From a bacterium (GTDB taxonomy: Bacteria; Bacillota; Clostridia; Lachnospirales; Lachnospiraceae), in contig JAQYCU010000039.1 of assembly GCA_028724545.1 (NCBI GenBank), positions 78,817 through 142,816 of the forward strand: a stretch of DNA of 64,000 nucleotides, written 5' to 3'. This document shows, in pieces, positions 27,251-36,452 of this stretch (its first letter is position 1; each line of letters opens with the position of its first letter). Under the pieces are notes generated by a model. That model did no database searches. It saw nothing but the letters and a program-made list of their open reading frames with translations, and was not told the origin of the DNA. Position numbers and translations under genes: made by a program.

Positions 27251-27871
27251 TTATGATACGGATTCATTATACATCATATTCTGTAGTTGTTCAAAGGTTG
27301 CTTTTTGCTCTGGATTTAATTGCGACATTAAAAATTCTTTCAGTAAATTATTCTGGCTGCTTTGCTGCTCCTGACGGGGCGTGGCAGCAAAGCCGTTTCC
27401 TAATGCCCCCAACCCGTTAATTAACTGAAACAGCATCTGCATAGGGTTGTTACTCTGATAAGGGGCAGCAGATGCAGCATTTAAGTCGGGAGTGCCGTCT
27501 TCGGAGTCAGAGTCTTTTTCGGCGAAGGGAGCGTGGGAACGCATAAAAGAGTTGTAATTTTGCAGCAGTTTGCCAGCATTCATAAAGTTTAATACAGTCT
27601 GCACCATATCCGATTCACGGGGAGTTAAAAATTCCTGAATGTGCAGCAAAAGTCCCTGCAAATCCGGGTGAAAAGTCGCGCTTTCCGAACCGGCTTCAGC
27701 AGCTTCTAAGGGATAATCCCCATCTGCACTATCCGGTTCCTGCCGTGCAAGCCGGGCAAAAGAATCGGCTTTGAGCAATAATTGGATACCGTAACGGCTG
27801 CCGGGGGCAACATACGGCAGGGCAGCTTCCAGAATTGCCATCTGGCGTTGATGTTCATTTTTATATTTCAT
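27251..27871 (-). CDS. Helical protein, unknown, partner of the 87-aa protein
   Basis: 206 aa, no membrane segment. N-terminal helices (MKYKNEHQRQMAILEAALPY), an acidic and Ala/Gly-rich linker, a middle segment LTPRESDMVQTVLNFMNAGKLLQNY, another acidic linker, and a C-terminus SQLNPEQKATFEQLQNMMY. GGAGG six bases before the ATG supports the start. Located 118 bases upstream of the smaller relative, same strand. I do not recognise the family; such low-complexity helical proteins are common in spore or cell-surface contexts but nothing here shows it. Confidence 0.6.
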   Translation of the reverse strand: MKYKNEHQRQMAILEAALPYVAPGSRYGIQLLLKADSFARLARQEPDSADGDYPLEAAEAGSESATFHPDLQGLLLHIQEFLTPRESDMVQTVLNFMNAGKLLQNYNSFMRSHAPFAEKDSDSEDGTPDLNAASAAPYQSNNPMQMLFQLINGLGALGNGFAATPRQEQQSSQNNLLKEFLMSQLNPEQKATFEQLQNMMYNESVS

Positions 27872-28003
27872 ATCAGACCTCCGAAATAAATCAAATCTAT
27901 CTAAATCTATGACGGTTACAGGAAAACTATTCCCAAAGCAGCGGGCAGTTTTGGAAAATGTTTTGGCAGTGTGAAATTTCTTTGCATATTTGCAATGGAA
28001 AGT

Positions 28004-28032
28004 TTGACAGAACAGGGGATTTAGTGTAACGT
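28004..28032 (+). promoter_or_regulatory. Promoter of trpS-aroC
   Basis: TTGACA at 28004-28009, 17-base spacer, TAACGT at 28027-28032, about 45 bases upstream of trpS. No T-box in the short leader. Confidence 0.6.
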
Positions 28033-28075
28033 AATATTAGATTTTTATCGCCTTATTATGGCAGAAGGAGTGCTT

Positions 28076-29080
28076 ATGATGAATGACAAAAAAATTCTGT
28101 ATAGTGGTATGCAGGCAACAGGAAATCTTACATTGGGAAATTATTTAGGAGCATTAAAAAACTGGGTTTCATTAAATGAAGAATATGAGTGCTTCTGGGG
28201 AGTTATGGATTTACATTCTCTTACGGTGCGTCAGGTACCGGCTGAGTTTCGCAAGAGAGCGAGAAATCTTCTGGTTCTCTATATAGCAGCAGGGCTGGAC
28301 CCAAAGAAAAACTGCATTTATTTTCAGTCACACGTATCAGCACATGCCGAGTTAAGCTGGCTGTTAAGCTGTTTTACTTATATGGGTGAGTTAAACCGTA
28401 TGACACAGTTCAAGGACAAAGCAGCAAAGCATGCAGATAATATCAATGCCGGTCTGTTTACCTATCCGGTGCTGATGGCAGCAGACATTTTGCTTTATCA
28501 GGCAGATTATGTTCCGATTGGCAAGGACCAAAAGCAGCATTTGGAAATTACACGCGATATAGCAGAACGTTTTAACAGCATCTATGGTGATGTGTTTAAG
28601 ATACCGGAGCCTTATTTTGGAAAGTCCGGAGCAAAGATTATGAGTCTGCAGGACCCGTCCAAGAAGATGTCAAAGTCTGACGAAAATGTCAACGGAAGTA
28701 TTTATCTGATGGATGACCCGGATACGATTGTGCGCAAGTGTAAACGTGCTGTTACGGACTCTGACAGTGAAGTGCGTTATAGCGAAGACAAACCGGGAGT
28801 CAGCAATCTTCTGGAGATATATAGTGCCTGTACAGGAAAGTCGATTGCAGAGTCTGAAAAAGAATTTGCCGGTGTTGGATATGGCGATTTCAAAATGGGC
28901 GTGGCAGAGGCTGTTATTTCTGTATTAAAACCATTACAGGACGAATATGAACGTCTGTTAAAAGAAAAAGAGTATATCGACAGTCTTATTAAGGAAAATG
29001 ATGAAAAAGCAAGTTATTTTGCCAATAAGACACTTCGCAAAGTAAAGAAAAAATTAGGCTTGACGGAGATGCCGAGATAG
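28076..29080 (+). CDS. trpS: Tryptophan--tRNA ligase
   Basis: 334 aa class I synthetase. The HIGH-like TGNLTLGNYLGALKN is near residue 16, followed by DLHSLT and KDQKQHLEITRDIAERFN, and KMSKS is SKKMSKSDENVNGSI. Length is typical. It charges tRNA-Trp. The AAGGAG at 28065-28070 serves the adjacent ATG-ATG pair at 28076/28079; an earlier in-frame ATG at 28058 has no site. aroC follows 21 bases downstream, an aromatic amino-acid pairing. Confidence 0.95.
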   Translation: MMNDKKILYSGMQATGNLTLGNYLGALKNWVSLNEEYECFWGVMDLHSLTVRQVPAEFRKRARNLLVLYIAAGLDPKKNCIYFQSHVSAHAELSWLLSCFTYMGELNRMTQFKDKAAKHADNINAGLFTYPVLMAADILLYQADYVPIGKDQKQHLEITRDIAERFNSIYGDVFKIPEPYFGKSGAKIMSLQDPSKKMSKSDENVNGSIYLMDDPDTIVRKCKRAVTDSDSEVRYSEDKPGVSNLLEIYSACTGKSIAESEKEFAGVGYGDFKMGVAEAVISVLKPLQDEYERLLKEKEYIDSLIKENDEKASYFANKTLRKVKKKLGLTEMPR

Positions 29081-29101
29081 GAAGGAATAGGAGAAAAACA
29101 G

Positions 29102-30205
29102 ATGGCAGGATCCATTTTTGGAAAGAATTTTCAGGTTACCACATGGGGAGAATCCCACGGAAAAGGAATTGGCGTTGTAGTAGACGGATGCCCTGCCGGG
29201 CTTCCTCTGGATGAAGGAAAGATTCAGAAGTATTTAAACAGAAGAAAACCGGGACAGACCAGATATTCGACACCACGCAAGGAAAATGATGAGGTGGAGA
29301 TTCTTTCGGGAGTATTTGAAGGCAGAACGACAGGAACGCCAATATCGATGATTGTTTATAATACATCACAGCGTTCCAGGGATTATTCGGAAATTGCCCA
29401 ATATTTTCGCCCGGGACACGCAGATTATACATTTGACCAGAAATACGGTTTTCGCGATTATCGTGGTGGAGGACGTTCTTCGGGACGTGAAACGATTGGC
29501 CGCGTGGCTGCAGGAGCGATTGCCTGTGCTATTCTGGAGGAACTGGGCATTAGCGTGCTGGCATATACTCAGGCAATTGGTGGTATTGCCATTGACAGGA
29601 GCAAAGCAAAAGAAGAAAATATTATGAAAAGTCCACTTTATATGCCGGATTTGGAGGCGTCAGGACAGGCAGAAATCCTGTTGGAGTCGAAGATGAAAGA
29701 ACAGGATTCGGCAGGTGGTATTATCGAGTGCATTATCCGGGGAGTGCCTGCCGGAGTAGGCGAGCCGGTGTTTGAAAAACTGGACGCAAATTTAAGCAAA
29801 GCAATTATGTCGATTGGTGCAATCAAAGGCGTTGAAATCGGGGACGGTTTTGCTGTTGCAGATACATTTGGCTCACAGAATAATGACGCTTTTGCCATTG
29901 CAGAAGATGGCAGCGTATGCAAGAAAACGAACCATGCCGGTGGCATTCTGGGTGGTATCAGTGACGGAAGTGATATTGTGCTTCGCGCTGCTGTCAAACC
30001 GACACCGTCTATTGCAAGAAGTCAGAAGACGGTCAATAAAGATGGACAGGAAATTGATGTTGAAATCAAAGGAAGGCACGACCCGGTTATTGTGCCAAGA
30101 GCTGTTGTGGTTGTGGAATCTATGGCTGCCATAACCGTACTGGATATGCTTCTTTCGTCTATGACATCCAATATGGAAGCAATCAAACGCTTTTTCCAGT
30201 CGTAA
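29102..30205 (+). CDS. aroC: Chorismate synthase
   Basis: 367 aa. Shows the full family pattern: TTWGESHGKGIGVVVDGCPAGLPL at the N-terminus, RRKPGQTRYSTPRKE, FRPGHADYTF, GFRDYRGGGRSSGRETIGRVAAGA (the FMN-binding block), SDGSDIVLRAAVKPTPSI and GRHDPVIVPRAV. It converts 5-enolpyruvylshikimate-3-phosphate to chorismate with reduced FMN, the last common step of aromatic amino-acid synthesis. Cytoplasmic. Second gene after trpS, followed by a terminator. Confidence 0.97.
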   Translation: MAGSIFGKNFQVTTWGESHGKGIGVVVDGCPAGLPLDEGKIQKYLNRRKPGQTRYSTPRKENDEVEILSGVFEGRTTGTPISMIVYNTSQRSRDYSEIAQYFRPGHADYTFDQKYGFRDYRGGGRSSGRETIGRVAAGAIACAILEELGISVLAYTQAIGGIAIDRSKAKEENIMKSPLYMPDLEASGQAEILLESKMKEQDSAGGIIECIIRGVPAGVGEPVFEKLDANLSKAIMSIGAIKGVEIGDGFAVADTFGSQNNDAFAIAEDGSVCKKTNHAGGILGGISDGSDIVLRAAVKPTPSIARSQKTVNKDGQEIDVEIKGRHDPVIVPRAVVVVESMAAITVLDMLLSSMTSNMEAIKRFFQS

Positions 30206-30298
30206 AAGTGGCTGTGTTCGGGAATGCTAAAATACAGGCAGCAGGACAGATACAGAGATACTAGAAGTATTTTCTGACATGACAAAACTTTCTTTTAG

Positions 30299-30330
30299 AA
30301 ACTGCATATATTACTATATGCAGTTTTTTA
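30299..30330 (+). terminator. Terminator after trpS-aroC
   Basis: 12-bp stem AAACTGCATATA / TATATGCAGTTT around a TTAC loop, followed by a T run. Confidence 0.88.
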
Positions 30331-30363
30331 TTACAACTTTTTACTATCAATAGGAGAGTGAAT

Positions 30364-30567
30364 ATGAGATATTACCGGTATGGAAGTGACCAGCAAAAAG
30401 CAGAATTAGAAACAAAAGAGAGTGGAAAAAAAGAACGGCAGGATGCGTGGATTGGACGTTTTGGCGAACTTGTGATAGAAGAAGATACTGTTTATGAAAT
30501 TGATGAAGAGTGTCTGAAGTGTCGCGAAAAAAAGGACAGTGCCACGTCGGGAAAAAAGCAGTCATAG
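30364..30567 (+). CDS. Unknown acidic microprotein
   Basis: 67 aa, starting MRYYRYGSDQQKAELET, charged, with a Cys pair (CLKC near 51-54) and no membrane segment. AGGAG lies seven bases before the ATG at 30364. It sits between the aroC terminator and a strong bidirectional terminator, which supports it being an independent small transcript. A separate promoter was not pinned down. I do not recognise the family. Confidence 0.5.
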   Translation: MRYYRYGSDQQKAELETKESGKKERQDAWIGRFGELVIEEDTVYEIDEECLKCREKKDSATSGKKQS

Positions 30568-30643
30568 GGAAACAAAAGGAAACAAAACTGTGGTATGCAA
30601 AGACAGTATTGCGACAGATGGCGAAGAAAAAAGGTCATAACAG

Positions 30644-30676
30644 AAAAAGAGGCTGTGCAATTGCACAGCCCCTTTT
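30644..30676. terminator. Bidirectional terminator between two small genes
   Basis: Perfect 20-base palindrome GGCTGTGCAATTGCACAGCC at 30651-30670 with CCTTTT to the right and AAAAAGA to the left, so it can end both the plus-strand microprotein transcript and the minus-strand cysteine-rich gene. Confidence 0.85.
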
Positions 30677-30728
30677 AGATTCCTATACCGGACAGAAGGC
30701 GGATAGGAACGGGATAAAGAAGGCTTTT

Positions 30729-30932
30729 TTAGAAGCCACCACAGCAGCAGCACAGGATAAGTATAATCCAGATAATAGAACTGCATCCGTTGTCATCACA
30801 AGAATGACCAGAGAAGCCAAAGCCACTGCCACCACCACAGCAAGAGCAAAGTAATAACAGAATAATAATCCAACTGCATCCGTTGTCACTGCCATTACAT
30901 CCACCACAAGTAGTTGCTGCTAAATCACTCAT
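30729..30932 (-). CDS. Cysteine-rich twin-membrane microprotein ('chorion class high-cysteine' type)
   Basis: 67 aa. N-terminus MSDLAATTCGGCNGSDNGC, then two short membrane segments (SWIIILLLLCSCC and SSIIWIILILCCCC), separated by a Gly-rich stretch with HSCDDNGC; it ends in CCCCGGF. Twelve or more cysteines in 67 residues. The two halves are repeats of each other (DNGCSWIII and DNGCSSIIW). Small Lachnospiraceae proteins of this look are annotated as 'chorion class high-cysteine HCB' proteins, function unknown; they recall the spore-associated YjcZ peptides. GGAGG five bases before the ATG at 30932 fixes the start. A sigma-K-like box lies upstream. Confidence 0.72.
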   Translation of the reverse strand: MSDLAATTCGGCNGSDNGCSWIIILLLLCSCCGGGSGFGFSGHSCDDNGCSSIIWIILILCCCCGGF

Positions 30933-30988
30933 AAATTCCTCCGTTCCGTCGATTGTTTCTTCGACAGGTTTAAATTTATTTACAGTCC

Positions 30989-31017
30989 TATCATATGCAA
31001 CCCTGCTTGGACAGTTT
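30989..31017 (-). promoter_or_regulatory. Sigma-K-like box upstream of the cysteine-rich gene
   Basis: On the minus strand AAAC (31014-31017), 16-base spacer, CATATGATA (30989-30997), matching the sigma-K pattern AC-N16-CATANNNTA, 57 bases before the start codon. Such short matches occur by chance, so this is tentative. Confidence 0.3.
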
Positions 31018-31175
31018 ACGGATTTTTTCAAGATTTTATCAAATGTCTTTTCTATACAGTATTGAAAATAATTCCAGTACGTTTTTTCTTGACAGAATAC
31101 AATTCTTTCGTCACAATATACTAGGGAAGTTTTTGAAAAAAAAGATATGAAACAAATACAATCTGGAGGAAATTT

Positions 31176-32423
31176 ATGAAAAATCCTTTTATGAAAAAAA
31201 TATGTGCAGTAGCACTTACGATAGCCGTTTCCTGCAATCTGAGTGGATGCATCACTTTCTTTGGAAGTGACGAAACGAGTATCAAGACATATGAATCTTC
31301 TTCGGAAGTGTCTTCGGAAGAAACACAGGAGGAAGAAACAACCGTTATGGAGTGGGAAGACGCTATGGAACTTGCCAGCGAGTATATGAAAAATATGACG
31401 CTGGAAGAAAAAGTCGGACAGATTTTTGTTGTTAATCTGGAACAGTTGGATACCCGTAAAGGAAATTTTTACGAATTTCGGAAATGTACGAAGACAATGG
31501 TAAAAAATATTCAGAAATATCACGTTGGTGGAGTTATCCTGTTTTCACGAAATATTGCAAAAAGAAACCAGACGATTAAGATGACGGAAGGGCTGAAAAA
31601 TGCCGATAAAATCCCACTTTTTATCGCTGTTGATGAGGAAGGCGGACGTGTTTCGAGAATTGCCTCCAACAAGAAGATGAAAACAACGGTATTTCCGTCG
31701 GCTGAGGAAATCGGCAAAACAAAAGATGACCAGTATACCTATGATATGGGTAAGACGATAGGGCTGGAACTGGGCGAACTTGGATTTAATGTAGATTTTG
31801 CACCGGTTGCTGATGTAAAAACAAGCGAACTGAACAAAGAAATCGGTGACCGTTCTTTTGGCGAAGACCCCGATAAAGTCGGTGAATATGTCAGTGCTTT
31901 TGTACAGGGACTGAACAAGGTAAACATCAGTGGAACGTTAAAGCATTTTCCGGGACAGGGTTCTTCTGAGGGTGACACGCACAAAGGCAGTGTCGACATT
32001 GACAGCAGTATTGCGCAGCTTCGCAAAACGGATTTTGTTCCATTTCAGAAAGGGATTGCTGCCGGAGCAGACTTCGTGATGGTTTCACACATTTCCGTCA
32101 GCAAAGTTACAGAAAGTTCTATTCCGGCAAGTATGTCGAATTTGATTATGCAGACAATCTTACGGGATGAACTGGGATTTGAAAAAATCATTATTACAGA
32201 TGCATTCGATATGACTTCCATTATCGAAGAATATTCTGCTGCAGAGGCAGCATATAACGCTTTTCACGCCGGGGCAGACATTATTCTGATGCCGGAAAAT
32301 CTGGAAGAAGCCTATGATGAAATCCTGTATAAGGTGCAGTCTGATGAAAATGAACAGAAACGGCTGAATGATTCGGTACTCCGCATTCTTGCTGTCAAAA
32401 TCCAGAGAGGCATTTTGTCATAA
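31176..32423 (+). CDS. nagZ: GH3 beta-N-acetylhexosaminidase lipoprotein, NagZ-type
   Basis: 415 aa. Lipoprotein signal with lipobox LSGC at about residue 26, then a Ser/Glu-rich linker and a GH3 barrel. NagZ signatures are clear: AVDEEGGRVSRI, GDRSFGEDPDKV, KHFPGQGSSEGDTHKG (catalytic Asp-His dyad region) and the nucleophile in IITDAFDM. Such enzymes remove GlcNAc from muropeptides; in Gram-positives the secreted lipoprotein form acts in wall recycling. GGAGG precedes the ATG by seven bases. No terminator found in the 86 bases to purC. Confidence 0.93.
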   Translation: MKNPFMKKICAVALTIAVSCNLSGCITFFGSDETSIKTYESSSEVSSEETQEEETTVMEWEDAMELASEYMKNMTLEEKVGQIFVVNLEQLDTRKGNFYEFRKCTKTMVKNIQKYHVGGVILFSRNIAKRNQTIKMTEGLKNADKIPLFIAVDEEGGRVSRIASNKKMKTTVFPSAEEIGKTKDDQYTYDMGKTIGLELGELGFNVDFAPVADVKTSELNKEIGDRSFGEDPDKVGEYVSAFVQGLNKVNISGTLKHFPGQGSSEGDTHKGSVDIDSSIAQLRKTDFVPFQKGIAAGADFVMVSHISVSKVTESSIPASMSNLIMQTILRDELGFEKIIITDAFDMTSIIEEYSAAEAAYNAFHAGADIILMPENLEEAYDEILYKVQSDENEQKRLNDSVLRILAVKIQRGILS

Positions 32424-32431
32424 AAGACTAC

Positions 32432-32459
32432 TTGCGATTTTCGCTGAAATTGGTATAAT
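32432..32459 (+). promoter_or_regulatory. Promoter of purC
   Basis: TTGCGA at 32432-32437, 16-base spacer, TATAAT at 32454-32459; the leader is only about 45 bases, too short for a purine riboswitch. Confidence 0.65.
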
Positions 32460-32509
32460 GTAAGGTGTTGGAATGACAGAACTATTATCAATATTAGGAG
32501 GACACGACA

Positions 32510-33220
32510 GTGAACAAGTTAGACATGTTATACGAAGGCAAGGCAAAAAAAGTATTTAAGACAGAGGACGAAAATGTTTTAATCGTTGATTACAAAGACG
32601 ATGCCACAGCATTTAACGGTGTCAAGAAGGGAACGATTGTTGGTAAGGGTGTTATTAACAACCGTATGACTAATTTTCTGTTTCAGAAGTTAGAGGACGC
32701 TGGAGTGCCGACTCATTATATTGAAGAGTTAAGTGATAGAGAAACAGCTGTAAAGAAGGTAGATATTGTACCTTTGGAAGTTATTGTCCGTAATGTGGCA
32801 GCAGGAAGCTTTTCAAAAAGACTGGGAATCGAAGAAGGATTCAAACTTCTCTGCCCAACATTAGAGTTCAGCTACAAAGATGATGATTTGGGTGACCCAT
32901 TAATCAATGACTATTTTGCAATTGCAATTGGTGCTGCTACAAGAGAAGATATTGATACCATTACAAAATATGCATTTATGGTAAATGACTTCTTAAAAGA
33001 CTTTTTCGATGAATGTGGCATTGATTTGATTGACTTTAAGATTGAGTTTGGTAAGACAAGTGATGGCACGATTGTTCTTGCTGATGAAATTTCACCGGAT
33101 ACATGCCGTTTCTGGGATAAGAAAACACATGAAAAACTGGACAAAGACCGTTTCAGAAGAGACCTTGGTGGCGTAGAAGATGCTTATCAGGAAGTTGCAA
33201 AGAGAATAGGTCTTATTTAA
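32510..33220 (+). CDS. purC: Phosphoribosylaminoimidazole-succinocarboxamide synthase
   Basis: 236 aa. SAICAR synthetase pattern: [44 protein letters not shown] and [15 protein letters not shown]. It joins CAIR and aspartate in purine synthesis. It starts with GTG at 32510, with AGGAGG eight bases upstream. A hairpin with a T run separates it from purF. Confidence 0.97.
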   Translation: MNKLDMLYEGKAKKVFKTEDENVLIVDYKDDATAFNGVKKGTIVGKGVINNRMTNFLFQKLEDAGVPTHYIEELSDRETAVKKVDIVPLEVIVRNVAAGSFSKRLGIEEGFKLLCPTLEFSYKDDDLGDPLINDYFAIAIGAATREDIDTITKYAFMVNDFLKDFFDECGIDLIDFKIEFGKTSDGTIVLADEISPDTCRFWDKKTHEKLDKDRFRRDLGGVEDAYQEVAKRIGLI

Positions 33221-33230
33221 GAATGCTTTT

Positions 33231-33262
33231 CCCCGAAATTACATGGGTGATTTCGGGTTTTT
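33231..33262 (+). terminator. Terminator between purC and purF
   Basis: Stem CCCGAAAT (33232-33239) / ATTTCGGG (33250-33257) and five T. It probably uncouples purC from purF, or acts as a partial attenuator. Confidence 0.75.
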
Positions 33263-33294
33263 CTATGAACCAGAATATTCATACGGAGGACAGA

Positions 33295-34788
33295 ATGAAT
33301 AATTTAACCAAACATTGTGAGAATGGCAGAAATTGTCAGTCGTGCCAGAATCATAGCTGTATACTGGCAGATGTGGAAGAACCAAAGTTAGGAGAAGAAT
33401 GTGGCGTTTTCGGTATGTATGATTTAGACGGAAATGATGTAGCATCTTCTATCTATTATGGACTTTTTTCCCTGCAGCACCGTGGACAGGAAAGTTGTGG
33501 TATTGCCGTCAGCAGAACAGACGGACCACAGCGTAATGCAAACACATGCAAGGGAATGGGACTGGTAAATGAGGTTTTCAATGCTGAGAATCTTGAAAAA
33601 ATGCAGGGTGATATCGGAGTCGGACACGTCCGTTATTCAACAGCAGGAGCAAGTACTGCTGAAAATACACAGCCATTGGTGCTGAATTATATTAAAGGTA
33701 CTTTGATACTGGCACATAACGGAAATCTCGTTAATGCAGTAGATTTACGAAATGAACTGGAGATGAATGGAGCAATTTTCCAGACGACGATTGACTCAGA
33801 AGTAATCGCATATCTTATTGCAAGAGAGCGTCTGAAAGTTGGCAAAGTAGAGGATGCCGTGAAAAATGCGATGATGCGTATTAAAGGTGCTTATTCGCTG
33901 GTAGTTGCCAGCCCACGCAAACTGATTGGCGCACGCGACCCGTTTGGATTCCGTCCATTGTGTATCGGCAAGCGTGATAATGCTTATGTTCTGGCATCAG
34001 AAACCTGTGCATTAGACACGGTTGGAGCAGAGTTTATCAGGGACGTAGAGCCGGGCGAAATTGTTACAATTACGGCGGATGGCATCCAGTCAGACAAAAG
34101 TATGGTTGGAGGAACAAAAGCACGCTGTATTTTTGAATATATTTATTTTGCAAGACCGGACAGTTATATTGATGGAATCTGTGTACATAGTTCGCGTCTG
34201 ATTGCCGGCAAGATACTGGCACAGACACATCCGGTTGAGGCTGATATTGTAGTTGGTGTTCCGGAATCCGGTAACGCAGCAGCAATGGGATATTCGCAGG
34301 AGTCCGGTATCCCGTATGGAACAGCGTTCGTAAAGAACAGTTATGTCGGCAGAACCTTCATTAAACCGAAGCAGTCTGCCCGTGAATCGAGCGTTATGGT
34401 AAAATTAAATGCCTTAAAAGAAGTTGTTAAGGGAAAACGCGTGGTTATGGTAGATGACTCCATTGTACGTGGTACAACAAGTGACCGTATCGTTAAAATG
34501 TTAAAAGATGCAGGAGCGACAGAGGTGCATGTACGCATCAGTTCGCCACCGTTTTTATATCCATGCTATTTTGGTACAGACGTACCTTCCAGCGACCAGT
34601 TGATTGCATATAACCATTCTGTGGAAGAAATCTGCAGGATGATTGGAGCAGATTCACTGGGATATTTGGATTTGAACCGTCTGAGCGAATTGATTGATGG
34701 AGATACGGGATATTGCAATGCCTGCTTCTCAGGAAATTATCCGATAGAACCACCGACAGAAGATATCCGTGGTGAATATGACCATTAG
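33295..34788 (+). CDS. purF: Amidophosphoribosyltransferase
   Basis: 497 aa, Bacillus-type [4Fe-4S] PurF. Class II glutaminase nucleophile is the Cys of GEECGVFGMYD (residue 36), exposed after removal of a 35-residue propeptide. The PRPP site is VVMVDDSIVRGTTSD. Fe-S ligands are in RCIFEYIYFARPDS, PPFLYPCYFGTDV and GYCNACFSG. The propeptide itself is unusual: it is longer than the 11 residues of B. subtilis and has four cysteines (C8, C14, C17, C22). ATG at 33295 has GGAGG five bases upstream; an earlier in-frame start at 33223 lies inside the terminator. Confidence 0.96.
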   Translation: MNNLTKHCENGRNCQSCQNHSCILADVEEPKLGEECGVFGMYDLDGNDVASSIYYGLFSLQHRGQESCGIAVSRTDGPQRNANTCKGMGLVNEVFNAENLEKMQGDIGVGHVRYSTAGASTAENTQPLVLNYIKGTLILAHNGNLVNAVDLRNELEMNGAIFQTTIDSEVIAYLIARERLKVGKVEDAVKNAMMRIKGAYSLVVASPRKLIGARDPFGFRPLCIGKRDNAYVLASETCALDTVGAEFIRDVEPGEIVTITADGIQSDKSMVGGTKARCIFEYIYFARPDSYIDGICVHSSRLIAGKILAQTHPVEADIVVGVPESGNAAAMGYSQESGIPYGTAFVKNSYVGRTFIKPKQSARESSVMVKLNALKEVVKGKRVVMVDDSIVRGTTSDRIVKMLKDAGATEVHVRISSPPFLYPCYFGTDVPSSDQLIAYNHSVEEICRMIGADSLGYLDLNRLSELIDGDTGYCNACFSGNYPIEPPTEDIRGEYDH

Positions 34789-34925
34789 AAGACAGACAGT
34801 AAAAAGACAATTAGAAAGACAATTAGAAAGAAAATAAAAAGAAAACAAACAGCAAACAAAACAGCAAACAAACATCCGAAGGGGATGAACGTAAAGAGCA
34901 GTGAGTGTGAGATTGGAGGAAAGAT
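34789..34925. other. A-rich intergenic region with short repeats
   Basis: 137 bases, A-rich, with near-tandem repeats of AGACAATTAGAAAG and of AAACAAACAGCAAAC. No gene or clear hairpin; a short GATGAACG...GTGTGAG leader leads to the purB site. Confidence 0.5.
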
Positions 34926-36380
34926 ATGAGCAACGATAAGTATACCAGCCCTCTTTCTGAGCGTTATGCCAGCAAAGAGATGCAGTACATTTTTTCACCG
35001 GATAAAAAGTTTAAGACATGGCGTCGTTTGTGGATTGCACTGGCAGAGGCAGAAAATGAACTTGGTCTGAAAAATGAGCAGGGGGAACCTGCCGTAACCA
35101 AGGAGCAGATTGATGAATTAAAGGCACATGCCGATGATATTAATTATGATGTGGCAAAAGAAAGAGAAAAATTAGTCCGTCATGATGTTATGTCACATGT
35201 CTATGCATACGGACAGCAGTGTCCGAAAGCAGCAGGTATTATTCATCTTGGTGCAACATCCTGCTATGTTGGTGACAATACAGATGTTATTATTATGACA
35301 GAAGCACTGCAGCTGGTACGCAAAAAGTTAATTAATGTAATTGATGAATTATCAAAATTTGCGATGAAGTACAAAGACCTTCCAACACTTGCTTTTACGC
35401 ATTTCCAGCCTGCACAGCCTACCACTGTCGGCAAGCGTGCAACATTATGGCTGCAGGAATTTGTAATGGATTTGGAAGATGTTGAATATGTATTATCTAC
35501 AATGAAACTGCTTGGCTCCAAAGGAACGACAGGAACACAGGCAAGTTTTATGGAACTGTTTGACGGCGACGAAGAAAAAGTGAAAAAACTGGACCAGATT
35601 ATCGCTGAAAAGATGGGATTTGAGTCTTGTTTCCCAGTATCAGGACAGACCTATTCTCGTAAGTTAGATACCCGTGTGGCAAATGTTCTGGCAGGAATTG
35701 CAGCAAGTGCCCACAAGTTTTCAAATGATATCCGTCTGCTTCAGCATCTGAAGGAGATTGAGGAACCATTCGAGAAGAACCAGATTGGCTCTTCCGCAAT
35801 GGCATATAAGAGAAATCCTATGCGTAGTGAAAGAATCGCTTCGTTATCACGTTATGTTATGTCAGATGTGACAAATACGATGTTTACTTCTGCATGCCAG
35901 TGGTTTGAGCGTACGCTGGATGATTCTGCAAATAAGAGAATCAGTATTCCGGAAGGATTTTTGGCAACAGACGGTATTCTGGATTTACTGTTAAATGTAG
36001 TAGACGGTCTGGTTGTGTATGACAAAGTAATCGAAAAAAGACTGATGTCAGAATTACCATTTATGGCAACGGAAAATATTATGATGGATGCCGTAAAAGC
36101 AGGTGGCAACAGACAGGAATTACACGAAAAAATCCGTACCCTGTCAATGGAAGCAGGCAAGAATGTAAAAGAGTACGGAAAAGAGAATAATCTCTTAGAA
36201 CTGATTGCACAGGATGAGGAATTTCCAATGGGCATAGAGGAATTACAGGAATCTATGAAACCTGAGAAATATGTCGGACGTGCACCTTCGCAGGTAGAAG
36301 AGTTTGTCAACGAAGTAGTACAGCCTATTTTGGACGCAAACAAAGATATTCTCGGAGTAAAAGCTGAAATTAATGTATAA
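34926..36380 (+). CDS. purB: Adenylosuccinate lyase
   Basis: 484 aa, fumarase/aspartase superfamily. The signature loop is [18 protein letters not shown]; other family blocks are [39 protein letters not shown]. It cleaves SAICAR and adenylosuccinate, used twice in purine synthesis. Length and start are normal, with GGAGG just upstream of ATG 34926. Separated from purF by a 137-base A-rich gap. Confidence 0.97.
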   Translation: MSNDKYTSPLSERYASKEMQYIFSPDKKFKTWRRLWIALAEAENELGLKNEQGEPAVTKEQIDELKAHADDINYDVAKEREKLVRHDVMSHVYAYGQQCPKAAGIIHLGATSCYVGDNTDVIIMTEALQLVRKKLINVIDELSKFAMKYKDLPTLAFTHFQPAQPTTVGKRATLWLQEFVMDLEDVEYVLSTMKLLGSKGTTGTQASFMELFDGDEEKVKKLDQIIAEKMGFESCFPVSGQTYSRKLDTRVANVLAGIAASAHKFSNDIRLLQHLKEIEEPFEKNQIGSSAMAYKRNPMRSERIASLSRYVMSDVTNTMFTSACQWFERTLDDSANKRISIPEGFLATDGILDLLLNVVDGLVVYDKVIEKRLMSELPFMATENIMMDAVKAGGNRQELHEKIRTLSMEAGKNVKEYGKENNLLELIAQDEEFPMGIEELQESMKPEKYVGRAPSQVEEFVNEVVQPILDANKDILGVKAEINV

Positions 36381-36452
36381 ATCTAGTTATGGGCAAAGCA
36401 AATAGCTTGATGCAGGGCAGGGAGTGCTCCTGATTAGTAGGATGGAGGTTGT

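Noticed and set aside
27872..28075. T-box leader before trpS
   Set aside because: No AAGGTGGTACCGCG-like sequence or terminator hairpin is present between the promoter and the gene.
31091..31096. TTGACA upstream of the NagZ-type gene as a -35 box
   Set aside because: The nearest TATACT lies about 22 bases away, outside the usual 16-18 base range, so no promoter was called.
30729..31523. Long minus-strand reading frame covering the start of the NagZ gene
   Set aside because: Only the last 67 codons look like a gene (start at 30932 with GGAGG); the upstream part is antisense to the nagZ start and lacks coding character.
32460..32509. Purine riboswitch upstream of purC
   Set aside because: The leader after the promoter is only about 45 bases with no aptamer-like structure.
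34800..34870. A-rich near-tandem repeats as a CRISPR or minisatellite
   Set aside because: Units are short, irregular and low-complexity, with no conserved repeat-spacer pattern.
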